This document shows positions 47,301 through 57,139 of a stretch of DNA of 64,000 bases, in pieces. How positions within the stretch are numbered: position 1 is the first letter of the stretch; each line of letters begins with the position of its first letter. The position numbers were made by a program, and so were the translations under genes. Where the stretch lies: positions 496,001 to 560,000 of the forward strand of contig NC_092654.1 of NCBI RefSeq assembly GCF_032118995.1, given 5' to 3'. The notes under the pieces are model-generated. The model was not told where the DNA came from. It made no database searches and saw nothing but the letters and a program-made list of their open reading frames with translations. Origin of the DNA: Asterias amurensis (taxonomy: Eukaryota > Echinodermata > Asteroidea > Forcipulatida > Asteriidae).

Positions 47301-49888
47301 GGGAAAACCGGCCATAATGCCGTCTTGCAGTATGAAAACGGAACCAAAGTCTTACTGAGTGTCTCTCAGAGAACTCCAAGAGACGGACCTCACCAGCGCC
47401 AAGTTCTTTCACCCGTCCAACATGAAATTCAAAGCCCGAAGACCAAACACAAGTGCAATTACCCAGTGCCAACCAATGCAAATCCCCACCTTGGGAACAA
47501 TGATCGGAAAGGAAGCAATGTTACTAGAGAGACAGGACGCCATTTTAGAGTAGGGTCTAATGGCATAGATACAGTAGACACCATATGTGAGGCTTATGCT
47601 GAAGTCATGGAGGATCAATGGAACAATCTAGAACATATTCTACTCATTGCAATCAGGAAACATCTTCCAGACGAGAATTCCAAATCATCAACTCTTCCCC
47701 AGGTTTGTGTTTTTGTAGATCTTAAGCAATTAGTCGAGGTTTGCGGTAGAACCATTTGTATTAGTCTCTTTTGAGTAGTGTTGGTTCTGGAGACGATCAG
47801 AGCATACTGCTTCCAACCATCGCTTCTTTAGTGTTGGTTCTGGAGACGATCAGAGCATACTGCTTCCAACCATCGCTTCTTTAGTGTTGGTTCTGGAGAC
47901 GATCAGAGCATACTACTTCCAACCATCGCTTCTTTAGTGTTGGTTCTGGAGACAATCAGAGCATACTGCTTCCAACCATCGCTTCTTTAGTGTTGGTTCT
48001 GGAGACGATCAGAGCATACTGCTTCCAACCATCGCTTCTTTAGTGTTGGTTCTGGAGACGATCAGAGCATACTGCTTCCAACCATCGCTTCTTTAGTGTT
48101 GGTTCTGGAGACGATCAGAGCATACTGCTTCCAACCATCGCTTCTTTTCAGAAGCAACACTACTCGAAAGTGATTTGCACCGCAAACCTCACTTCATGTT
48201 ACTCCTGCCATGCAAAACTTCAAATCCTAGCGACCAGGATAAATTCCTCCAGAAATAGAGTTGTAAAACAAAAATAAAGAAAGCACGATCACACACTTTT
48301 AAGAATGGGAGAGAGGACTCTTGTGGGTGCTATTGTGACCTGTTTTTTTGTTTTTGTGTGGGGGGGGGGGTAAACGAGTAAACAATTGATGTGTTTAGTC
48401 ACATGTTCAAATTTTCACTCAAATGATAAACCATTTAACTTTCGTCTTGTCTCTGCAGAAGTCCAGCGCCAATACAGAGTCCATCTCGGAAGAACTGTTT
48501 TCTCATTTATTTTCTCCGGCCATCGGACGCATCGTTGCCTTCACTAAGTCCATCCCAGGATTTGATACAATTCTTCATTCTGATCAGGTAACAAGGACTT
48601 TGGACTTACGGTCTTCAAATTAATTTTTGTTGTCTGTGCTGGTGAATACTTAGTAGGATTTGATACTTCGCACGCTGAAATCTCCGGTGCTAAATTATAA
48701 ATCAATTGCCAATTGTTACAAAATGATTTGATAGGATGAAGCAACCATGTAACAATACCTTGAAAGGAATACTAGAATGGTTTTCATTTCTTAGACAAGT
48801 TTGTGAAGCGTTGATAGAATGACAACATGATGTTATTTTTCTCTTATAGGTTGTTCTCCTGAAGACAGGTTGTTTTGAGGTACTTCTTCTTCAGCTGTGT
48901 GAGATACTAGACGTAAGCCAAGACTCTGTTCTCTTGGTAGGAGAGAACTTCACCAGAGAGATGGTCAAACAGACAGGTGAGAAAAAACAATTCAGTCATT
49001 TCTTTGTTCTGCTCAATTTTTAATTTCTTCAACATTTATTCTTTATATTCATTTTGGTTTTTACCCATATACACTGATATGTGTTAGCACTGTATACTCT
49101 GTATTTACTCTGAGAGGCAGTTCTAGCAGCGGGTACTGCAAATTACATATGCAAAACAAACTATACAAGAGTTCATTTCCTTTCTTTATTAAGTAATTTG
49201 AAAAGGTTATTACTTTATATTTACTTTGTGAAGGTTACTAAATTGTACCTTGGTTTTTATGTTTGAGGCCTTGGTTGTAAGGGTGAATAATTTGTAGCAG
49301 GATCATTTTTGCTTAGCTTATGCCAGTGTTTTTGGTGTAACATATTTGTCTGTCTTTCTTTTTTTCTTGCTACAGAACTTGGAGAGTTAATGGAAGCAAT
49401 GTTCTCCGTTGCCAAGCAACTCCTTATTCTAAAACTGACTCGAGCAGAAACAGTTCTCTTACATGCTATTGTTTTAATAGCATCAGGTTAGTCAGTGTTT
49501 TTTATTATTAATTTTTTGTTTTTCAAACTAAGTGAAAATGGCAAGTTTTGTTTTTATGTATGTGCAAATTCAGGTCCCATTTTAATTGTGCTGCTTTCAA
49601 CCGATTACTATGCAGCATGCATTTACTATAAGCACAAACTTTTATCAACCTGGTCTCAGTTATAGGACTATTTGATGGAAATGTTTGATTTTCTCACTAG
49701 ATCGTAAAGGCCTCACTAACCCAGAAGCTACTCGTGGAGTTCAGACCCAACTCTCAGGATTGTTGGAGCAATACTTGTACCTCAGCCACGGTCCAGACAA
49801 CTCCATCTTCCATCGATGTCTTCAGATTGTCTTAGATCTTCGTATCTTAAACATCCAGCATGCTGAGAAACTTGCTTATCAATCCTAA
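38316..49888 (+). CDS. NR1D: NR1D/E75 (Rev-erb-like) nuclear receptor, about 627 aa, 8 coding exons
   Basis: Coding exons are 38316-38358, 45573-45664, 46010-46154, 46654-47702, 48459-48587, 48850-48976, 49376-49486 and 49701-49888, with consistent phases. The DNA-binding domain spans about 24-90: [40 protein letters not shown], then MSRNAVRFGRM, a Rev-erb/E75-type C-terminal extension. A long polar hinge (about 95-400) follows. The ligand-binding domain spans about 400-627, with [33 protein letters not shown] and [13 protein letters not shown]. The last matches the helix-11 heme-His region of Rev-erb and E75 (MHSEKL). The protein stops eight residues past that His, so helix 12 is missing, as in Rev-erb. 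A corepressor-recruiting role is inferred. The first finger has CC where most receptors have CG. No Cys resembling the second heme ligand is evident. Whether it is orthologous to Rev-erb, to E75, or to their common ancestor cannot be settled by eye. Confidence 0.88.
39622..39631 (-). promoter_or_regulatory. RORE/RevRE monomer in NR1D intron 1
   Basis: Minus strand AAATAGGTCA, inside a degenerate run of about 23-bp units (39583-39653) that repeats the (G/T)GACCT or GATCT motif about four times. Confidence 0.35.
42857..42867 (-). promoter_or_regulatory. RORE/RevRE monomer in NR1D intron 1
   Basis: Minus strand AAAGTAGGTCA, an 11/11 match to WAWNTRGGTCA. Confidence 0.4.
44860..44872 (+). promoter_or_regulatory. 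Perfect DR1 site in NR1D intron 1
   Basis: AGGTCAAAGGTCA, the textbook DR1 for RXR, HNF4 and COUP-TF, about 700 bp before the zinc-finger exon. Confidence 0.5.
45099..45109 (+). promoter_or_regulatory. RORE/RevRE monomer before the NR1D zinc-finger exon
   Basis: TAAATGGGTCA, an 11/11 match to WAWNTRGGTCA, about 460 bp upstream of exon 45573. Confidence 0.35.
45573..45664 (+). CDS. NR1D: NR1D exon: first zinc finger
   Basis: Acceptor TTATATTTCAG, donor GTATGA. Encodes [18 protein letters not shown] through CEGCK. The intron after CEGCK is the same as in RAR. Confidence 0.93.
46010..46154 (+). CDS. NR1D: NR1D exon: second zinc finger
   Basis: Acceptor TTATTGTAG, donor GTAAAT. Encodes [15 protein letters not shown], then C-x5-C-x9-C-x2-C with [11 protein letters not shown]. 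Ends in phase 1, as the matching RAR exon does. Confidence 0.94.
46654..47702 (+). CDS. NR1D: NR1D exon: C-terminal extension, long hinge, start of ligand-binding domain
   Basis: 1049 bp. Begins [19 protein letters not shown] after TTCTTACAG. About 300 polar residues rich in Lys, Ser, Thr and Gln follow without recognised domains, then a helix-1-like segment [19 protein letters not shown]. Ends in phase 0 at LPQ with a weak donor, GTTTGT. Reading continues open for a short way into the intron, up to a MITE. Confidence 0.92.
47736..48190. mobile_element. MITE with seven-fold internal 53-bp tandem repeat
   Basis: Terminal repeats GAGGTTTGCGGT and ACCGCAAACCTC. Inside, seven units of 53 bp start at 47779, 47832, 47885, 47938, 47991, 48044 and 48097 (each with TGTTGGTTCTGGAGAC). 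Related to the hairpin at 5205-5575. It begins 33 bp after an NR1D exon end. Confidence 0.8.
48459..48587 (+). CDS. NR1D: NR1D exon: helix 3 region
   Basis: Acceptor GTCTCTGCAG, donor GTAACA; 43 codons in phase 0. Encodes [18 protein letters not shown] and ends HSDQ, matching the E75/Rev-erb helix 3-4 signature. Confidence 0.92.
48850..48976 (+). CDS. NR1D: NR1D exon: helices 4-6
   Basis: Acceptor TCTTATAG, donor GTGAGA. Encodes [20 protein letters not shown] and a beta-turn region ending MVKQT plus one base. Confidence 0.9.
49376..49486 (+). CDS. NR1D: NR1D exon: helices 7-8
   Basis: Acceptor TTGCTACAG, donor GTTAGT. Encodes [16 protein letters not shown] and HAIVLIAS. The phase-1 intron after this segment is at the same place as the RAR intron after AICLISG. 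Confidence 0.9.
49701..49888 (+). CDS. NR1D: NR1D terminal exon: helices 9-11, stop
   Basis: Acceptor TCTCACTAG. Encodes DRKGLTNP, a diverged helix 9-10 region, then [19 protein letters not shown] and TAA at 49886-49888. No helix 12 follows. Confidence 0.92.
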
Positions 49889-51610
49889 CCAGGCATTGTG
49901 TGTAGCTTTGATGCTCGTTATTAACTGAAAAAGCATTGACGGTTGGTGGCAGAGATGCGTAGATAGCTTGATGACATGATATAACCAAAGTCAAGAACCA
50001 AGTGAAACTCAGCAAACTGCTGATGTCAAAAGTTGTTTTCCAAGTCTTTAGACCACTTAGCCATAGAATTATATGATAAAGTTGCAATTGAAGTATAGAT
50101 TATTGACTGTTTCTAGTTTTTACACATGAATAAAAAATCACTTAGTGTTACGTGATACAGTTGATATTTATGTCTTTTCTTTTAAGTTTTTCATGGCTGC
50201 AATTTTATTACTGCAACGCTAAATTTGAAATACTCAGCAATATGGAAATAATTTCAGATATGCAGTGACAGATTGTATAGATCAAGTGTAATATACATGA
50301 ATCTAAAATTGTATTTTTGCATCGCAAAATAGAAAGTATTGAGATACTGTTTATTTCATAAATTAAAGTTGGTCTTATTATTGGTGCCTTCATTAGAAAA
50401 TGTAGTTTATTGGTGGTTAATTTATTTATATGTGAACATTTTCAATTAATTATGGATTTTAAGTGTTACTGTTACTGTGCTGGCACATTCTAATGGTAAC
50501 TTTGTACAACACGATATCATCGGTTTATGTTTTTGCCAAGTTAATCGTCCATCATTCATACTTCCCCACGCTGCATCAGGAATTAAGTTTGTGCAAGGTT
50601 TAATATGCAAAAGAATTGTCATTAGCCTGGGATATACTTCACCTGCCATGGTGCTGCATCAATTTTAATAAACAAGATAAAAACAAATTTTATTTACTTC
50701 ATGGTGTATTTCAAATAATATCGGGACCCAATTTAATACAGATGCACAAAAAATAGGCTAAGTAAACAAACTTATGCTCATCAGAATTTGTGATTGATAT
50801 CCTGTCTGTTATTGCTAAGCAGAATTTGTTTTATGAGTATTAAATGCTTAAGCCACTCTGAAACTTGGCCCTGAACTTAAAATGTTGATAGAATATTTTC
50901 ACTATAATATATCTGATACTCCTTTAATGTCTATTTACTGTTAAAAATTCAATGTTTTGTTTAATCAGAATAGGCCGTTACATTATTTCTTGTATATAAG
51001 TAATCTTTAATATTCACCAGACATATAAGGGCAATGTCTTTCTACAGACAATACAAATTCTTATAAAATGTTTGTAAAAAACTACACATTTTGATTTTTT
51101 TTTCGCAATTCTCAATATTTTTGATATCATTAGGTTTTTTAAAGTGGTTGCCACAGAACATAGTGGAATTTATCAAAATATGACAGTGAAAACGAACAGA
51201 AATAAAAGAAGAAAACTTTAAATGCTCAAAATATAAAGATGTGTTTCTCCTCAAGTTTGTTTAAAATAATGTTTTGAGGTTTTGTTTTCAAAAAGTCTTT
51301 AAGACAATCCTTTTTAAACTAGGCCCTTTAAAATTAATTGTATTGGCCCATTCAAATAGGGGGCGGTGTATATCTATCTGTATATGTATTGGGGTCCCTT
51401 TTTAAAACTTGTGCCACTCCTTTAACAAGTGGTACCGCCATGGTGTGTGCCAAACTTACCTTGAAGAGGTCGATATCACTCCGCCATAGAATGATTATCA
51501 CGGGGGAAAGAGCTATTTGCCTCTAAATATGATATTAAACACTGCAATATCAATTAACTCAATAGAATTATTTAATTGTCTAAAATATTTTTTTTAAACT
51601 TTTAATATCA
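49889..51610. other. NR1D 3' UTR and intergenic region
   Basis: AT-rich, with AATAAA at 50129 and about 50667. No gene seen. Confidence 0.5.
50129..50134 (+). terminator. Candidate NR1D polyadenylation signal
   Basis: First AATAAA after the stop codon, about 240 bp downstream. A second AATAAA lies at about 50667. Either could end the transcript. Confidence 0.35.
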
Positions 51611-51623
51611 ACATTTGGGAACT

Positions 51624-52724
51624 ATGATGCAGGGTGTATGCATAGTTGAGTGGGACATGCGCACTCGGGTGAAAAGAATGGCGCTCGTCGCTCAGCACAC
51701 GCGTGGACGTTTACGTCTTTCAGACGACGGGAAAATGTCCCAAAGTTACATGTTTTTGATGCACTTAGACAAGTTGGCAAGTTCCGCAAGAATTGTAGAA
51801 CATTTTGGTAAGTAACTGTTGCTTTTTGAACATGAAAATGCTGAAATAATTGTGTTTTTCGTCGTCGATACTGCTCACTTGAGTTGAAATGTTTCATTAG
51901 AGCGCCACCTACCGACAGGAGTAGGACAAGCCTGTACAACTATGTGGGCACAATCATCATCACACCATAGTAGTTAGACTGTGACGAGAGGGGATAGTCG
52001 GCACAATTTGTTCACTTAGAATATGATTCTACATTTATTCAAGACTGTACTTCTACCAAAAATTACACATTTTTACGAGAGGCCACCATCTACGAGTACA
52101 ATTAACACAACAGCATTGTATTGTCCACTCTCAATCTCATACCAGCATAGTTTCTTCCCATTTCCCAAGTGTCATCTGTACTATCTGGAATACCCTATCT
52201 GTTTACTTGCACCTTGACCTCAGTTTCTAGCACTTTTTTTTATATTTGTTCCCGTGACCAAGCACTTTTGCACCCAAGTATGACTATACTCCTCTGGCTG
52301 GAGGGATGTAATCATTGGAATGTAGATAGACAGACTACTCCATCCAGGTACTTCGTACATGTATATCGATAAGGTTCATGATCCACTTTTTGTGATCCAT
52401 ACGCTTTACCAATGGCCTTGAAAGAGCTCGTAAACAACTCATTTTTGAATCTTTTAGTGTTGACAAATGATTAATTGTGGGCAACTTGTACACTTGGTTT
52501 ATCATTACTTGTTCAAGTTCCTTGTTTAATTTCAATAAATATTAAAGTTTGCTTTTAGTACTTACCTCCGAAGTTTGTAAGTTTGAAATAAAAATGAAAC
52601 TTGAATCTAAATCTCTTCTTCAGTTTTCATTTCATTTACAGATCAAGTGATCCAAACGGAGGTTGTCAGGTCAGTCATTGTGGCTGTTTGTTGCACAGAA
52701 GAGATGTCTCAAGCTACTGCTTAG
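51624..52724 (+). CDS. Hypothetical two-exon ORF, 88 aa
   Basis: Exon 51624-51807 ends at a consensus donor (GTAAGT). Exon 52642-52724 follows a good acceptor (TTCATTTACAG). The junction restores an Asp codon and the frame then runs to TAG. The first exon is richer in CpG than its surroundings, as promoter-proximal exons often are. An internal ATG (MALVAQHTRGR) has better context than the first. The product has short hydrophobic helices (SYMFLMHLDKLASSARIVEHF) and no domain I recognise. It precedes the FLAD1-like fragment but shows no similarity to FAD synthase. It could be a small protein, a non-coding RNA or chance. Confidence 0.28.
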
Positions 52725-53243
52725 AAGCCTAGTGTCCAGCAAACTCCGATTCTGCACTATTACACCTTGTTAATATGCAATTATGAAAAGGTAATTACAT
52801 ATTCACCCTAATTTATCTGCAATTTGGCATTTTGATCAAGCCATGTTTTCAATTGTTTGACCAAATAATGAACAATTATGATTTTTCTCTTGTTTATCTC
52901 ATTGCTTTTCTGCTTGTATTAAATAATTTCATTATGTGAATATTTTTGTTGTATATTAATAACACATGTTCTTCCCTTGTGTCTTGCTTATGTTTTTAAA
53001 TAATTTACTTTTATATTTTGTTGGAGAATAATAACAACCGTTTTTCCTCCTTTATTTGTTGCTAATCATGTATTTTTAAACTATTTAATGTTGTGAATAT
53101 TTTTACTGTATAATATTACCCCCCCCCCCCCCTTATTTCAACAATTTTCTGATTGTTATATTTTATAAATGCACTTGCATTTTTATGCCAGTCCCAAGAC
53201 ATTAAATAAATTCTCAATATTTTATTTTATTCAATTGTAACAG

Positions 53244-53342
53244 GAAGTTTCCAGATCTGACTGAGCCTCTTCAAGTTTTGTACATTGATACAAAAAGTTC
53301 CTTTTCTGAATTTGATTAATTTCTCAATGAATCTGTGCAAAG
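53244..53342 (+). pseudogene. FLAD1-like exon, copy 1
   Basis: 99 bp, acceptor AACAG, donor GTATGT. The frame has one in-frame TAA after SSFSEFD. Confidence 0.7.
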
Positions 53343-53963
53343 GTATGTATTATTAATATAAAGAAAAACAAAACATAACCAATCAAATTAATATTGTAGA
53401 ATTTAATGTTATCAAATATAATAAGGTTTTGTTTGTTCTTTTTTTTATCAACTGTTTTTCTCAAATTTGAAACGATTCTATCAAAAGTCTAAAAATAGAT
53501 TTGAATGTTTTTACCATTTTGTATGTTTCCACAATTCTGCTTTTTGGCCAAGCCATGCTTGTTATTTGAATACACAATAAATGATCAATGATAACCTTTT
53601 CTCTTTTTTATCTGCTTCTTATCTTGTATTTGTTGAATAATTTAATTCTGTGAATGATTTTGTTGTATAATAATAACAAACATTCTTCCCTTGTGTCTTG
53701 CTTATCGTGTGTTTTTAAATAATTTACTTTTGTGAACATTTTTGTTGTAGAATAATAACAACCGTTTTTCCTCCTTTATTTGTTGCTAATCATGTATTTT
53801 AAACTATTTAATGTTGTGAATATTTTTACTGTATAATATTACCCCCCCCCCCTTATTTCAACAATTTTCTGATTGTTATATTTTATAAATGCACTTGCAT
53901 TTTCATGCCAGTCCCAAGACATTAAATAAATTCTCAATATTTTATTTTATTCAACTGTTATAG

Positions 53964-54062
53964 GAAGTTTCCAGATCTGACTGAGCCTCTTCAAGTTTTG
54001 TACATTGATACAAAAAGCTCCTTTTCTGAATTTGATTAATTTCTCCATGAATCCGTGCAAAG
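53964..54062 (+). pseudogene. FLAD1-like exon, copy 2
   Basis: 99 bp, acceptor TATAG, donor GTATGT; same TAA as copy 1. Confidence 0.7.
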
Positions 54063-54661
54063 GTATGTAATATTAATAACAAAATGAAACGTAACCAATC
54101 GAATTTATATTGTAGATTTTAATGTAATCAAATATAATAAGGTTTTGTTTTTTCTATTATTTTTTTATCAACTGTTTCTCAAAGATTCTACCACAAGTCG
54201 ATTTGATTGTTTTTATCATTTGTATGTATACAAAATTCCGTTTTTGGCTAAGCCATGTTCGTTATTTGAACACACCTTTAATGAATAATGATAACTTTCT
54301 CTCGTTTAAATCTGTTTCATATATTGTACTTGTTGAATAATTTAATTTTGTGAATGATTTTGTTGTATAATAATAACAAACATTCTTCCCTTGTGTCTTG
54401 CTTATCGTGTGTTCTTAAATAATTTACTTTTGTGAATACTTTTGTTGTAGAATAATAAACGTTTTTCCTCTCTTATTTATTGCTAATCATGTATTTTTAA
54501 ACTATTTAATTTGTCGAATATTTTTATTGTATAATATAACCCCCCCCCCCCTCATTTCAACAATTTTCTGATTGTTATTTATACATGCACAATTTGCATT
54601 TTCCTGCCAGTCCCAATACATTAAATAACTTCTCAATATTTTATTTTATTCAATTTTACAG

Positions 54662-54769
54662 GAAGTTTCCAGATTTGACTGAGCCTCTTTAAGTTTTGTT
54701 TATTTTGTACATTGATACAAAATGAGCCTTTTCTGAACTTGATGAATTTCTCCATGAATCCGTGTAAAG
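54662..54769 (+). pseudogene. FLAD1-like exon, copy 3
   Basis: 108 bp: a 9-bp insertion (TTTATTTTG) before the GTACATTGATAC motif. The TAA at the SEFD position is absent (GAA there), but two other stops are present. Acceptor TTACAG, donor GTATGT. Confidence 0.7.
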
Positions 54770-55382
54770 GTATGTAATATTATTAACAAAAACCAAACAA
54801 AACCAATCAAATTTATATTCTAGAATTTAATGTAATCAAATATAATAAGGTTTTGTTTTTTTTCTATTATTTTTTTATCAACTGTTTCTCAACGATTCTA
54901 CCAAAAGTCTAAAAAGTAGATTTAAATACTTTTAGCATTTTTATGTTTACACAATTCTGCTTTTTGGCCAAGCCATGTTCGTTATTTGAACACACCTTTA
55001 ATGAATAATGATATTTTTCTCTCGTTTAAATCTGTTTCATATATTGTGTTTGTTGAATAATTTAATTTTGTGAATGATTTTGTTGTATAATAATAACAAA
55101 CATTCTTCCCTTGTGTCTTGCTTATCTTGTGTTTTTAAAGAAATTTACTTTTGCGAATATTTTTGTTGTAGAATAATAACAACCGTTTTTCCTCCTTTAA
55201 TTCTTGCTAATCATGTATTTTTAAACTATTCTATTTTGTGAATATTTGTATTGTATATTATCCCCCCCCTCTCATTTCAACAATTTTCTGATTGTTATAT
55301 TTTATAAATGTGCTTGCATTTTCATGCCAGTCCCAAGACATTAAATAACTTCTCAATGTTTTATTTTCTTCAATTATTATAG

Positions 55383-55481
55383 GAAGTTTCCAGATCTGAC
55401 TGAGCCTCTTCAAATTTTGTACATTGATACAAAAAGCTCATTTTCTGAACTTGATTAATTTCTCCATGAATCTGTGCAAAG
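55383..55481 (+). pseudogene. FLAD1-like exon, copy 4
   Basis: 99 bp, acceptor TTATAG, donor GTATGT; TAA at the same place as copies 1 and 2. Confidence 0.7.
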
Positions 55482-56079
55482 GTATGTAATATTAATAACA
55501 AAATGAATCATAACCAATCAAAGTTATATTGTAGAATTTAATGTAATCAAATATAATAAGGTCTTGTTTTTTCTATTATTTTTTTATCAACTGTTTCTCA
55601 ACGATTCTACCGAAAGTAGATTTGATTGTTTTTATCATTTGTATGTTTACACAATTTTGCTTTTTGGCCAAGCCATGTTCATTAATTGAACACACCTTTA
55701 ATGAATCATGATAACTTTCTCTCGTTTAAATCTGTTTCATATATTGTATTTGTTGAGTAATTTAATTTTGTGAATGATTTTGTTGTATAATAATAACAAA
55801 TTTTCTTATCATTTTCTTATCGTTTGTTCTTAAATAATTTACTTATGTGAATACTTTTGTTGTAGAATAATAACAAGTGTTTTTCCTCCCTTATTAATTG
55901 CTAATCATGTATTTTTAAACTATTTAATTTGTCGAATATTTTTATTGTATAATATTACCTCCCCCCCCCCCCCATTTCAACAATTTTCTGATTGTTATTT
56001 ATAAATGCACTTGCATTTTCCTGCCAGTCCAAATACATTAAATAACTTCTCAATATTTTATTTTCTTCAATTGTTAGAG

Positions 56080-56178
56080 GAAGTTTCCAGATCTGACTGA
56101 GCCTCTTCAAGTTTTGTACATTGATACAAAAAGCTCCTTTTTTGAACTTGATAAATTTCTCCTTGAATCTGTGCAAAG
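56080..56178 (+). pseudogene. FLAD1-like exon, copy 5 (open)
   Basis: 99 bp, fully open: AAA replaces the TAA of copies 1, 2 and 4, giving FFELDKFLLESVQR. Its donor GTATGT joins in frame to the exon at 56723 (R then YNLKLL). It is the best-preserved copy and lies nearest the remaining downstream exon. Confidence 0.75.
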
Positions 56179-56722
56179 GTATGTAACATTAATAACATAA
56201 CCAAACAATAAGCAATAGAATTTAATGTAATAAAACAAATAAGGTTGCGTTTTTTTTACTATTTTTGTATCAACTCTTTCTCTCAAATTTGAAACGATTC
56301 TATCAAAAGTTTAAAAGTAGATTTGAATGTTTTTACCATTTTGTATGTTTCCACAATTCTGCATTTTGGCCAAGCCATGTTGTTCTTTGAATACACCATC
56401 AATGAATAATGATAACTTTTCTCTCGTTTATCTTGTATTTTGTATCTTGTATTTGTTAAATAATTAGTATTTTTGAATATTTTTGTGTATAATAACAAAC
56501 TTTTCTTCCCTTGCTTCGTGATTATCTTGTGTTGTTAAATAATTTACCTTTGTGAATATTTTTTGTTGATAATATTAACAACCGTTTTATTCCCTTATTT
56601 CTTGCTTGCTATGTTTTTTTATTTTTTTACATTTAATTTTGTGAATGCTTTTATTGTGTAATATTAATTTCCCCCCCTTTATAAATATTGTAACTATTAT
56701 TATTTATTTTATTATTTTCCAG

Positions 56723-56850
56723 GTACAACTTGAAGCTACTGAGGGTCACAGGTCGTATTAAAGCGCCTTGGTAATCTTGCAAGAGCAGCATCCAGAGAAT
56801 AAAGCTGTCTCGATGGGGACCAGGAAGTCTGACCCTTATACCAGTCAAAT
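56723..56850 (+). pseudogene. FLAD1-like downstream exon, one frameshift
   Basis: Acceptor TTTTCCAG. YNLKLLRVTGRIKA is followed by a one-base deletion relative to the family; the next frame then reads LVILQEQHPENKAVSMGTRK and SDPYTSQ. No donor or later exon (WPAFMRINPLLDW in FLAD1) was found. Confidence 0.7.
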
Positions 56851-57139
56851 TAATTTAATAACACTAGAAAAATTAATAATAATAGTGTCTTCTTATAAAG
56901 CACATATCTGTCACTAAGTGTAGCTCAAGGGTACTTCAATTTGTCAGTATTTTCCAGTTAGGTATATGGGACCTACTGCTTTTAAATTATGGGACCTACT
57001 GTTCTCACAAAGCACCATGTAATGGTCTACAAGATGCCATTTGGTAAAGGGCATCCTATGAGGAAATTTTCATTTTTGGGGGAGTAGTTCAACAGCGCCA
57101 AGACAATGACCAGGGACTGAAATTTGCAAAGCACTATTT

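Larger units (their letters stand above)
52800..56720 (+). repeat. Tandem array of about 700-720 bp units (exon plus intron), five full units
   Basis: Exon starts are spaced 720, 698, 721 and 697 bp apart. Each unit also has a poly-C run (about 53120, 53844, 54540, 55262 and 55959, with a shorter one at 56669), an AATAATAACAA motif and the phrase CTTGTGTCTTGCTTAT in most copies. Alternating 720/698 spacing suggests a two-unit step in the amplification. Units are clearly diverged, so the array is not very recent. Confidence 0.85.
53244..56850 (+). pseudogene. FAD synthase (FLAD1-like) gene fragment with one exon tandemly repeated five times
   Basis: FLAD1 adenylates FMN to FAD using its PAPS-reductase-like domain. 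The 99-bp exon encodes KFPDLTEPLQVLYIDTKS and continues to ESVQR; human FLAD1 has KLPDVPNPLQILYI at this place. The next exon, from 56723, encodes YNLKLLRVTGRIKA then, after a one-base shift, LQEQHPENKAVSMGTRKSDPY, matching human MGTRRTDPYS. Exon copies start at 53244, 53964, 54662, 55383 and 56080. Copies 1, 2 and 4 share a TAA near their end, copy 3 has other stops and a 9-bp insertion, and only copy 5 is open throughout. The upstream exon with the FNGGKDCT ATP-binding motif and the downstream exons are absent. Introns are kept, so this is a DNA-level duplication fragment, not a retrocopy. It may still be transcribed, since all splice sites look sound. Confidence 0.8.

Noticed and set aside
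47703-47774. Read-through of the NR1D hinge exon ending [10 protein letters not shown]
   Set aside because: This runs from the intron into a MITE; the family and phase support splicing at 47702 to 48459.
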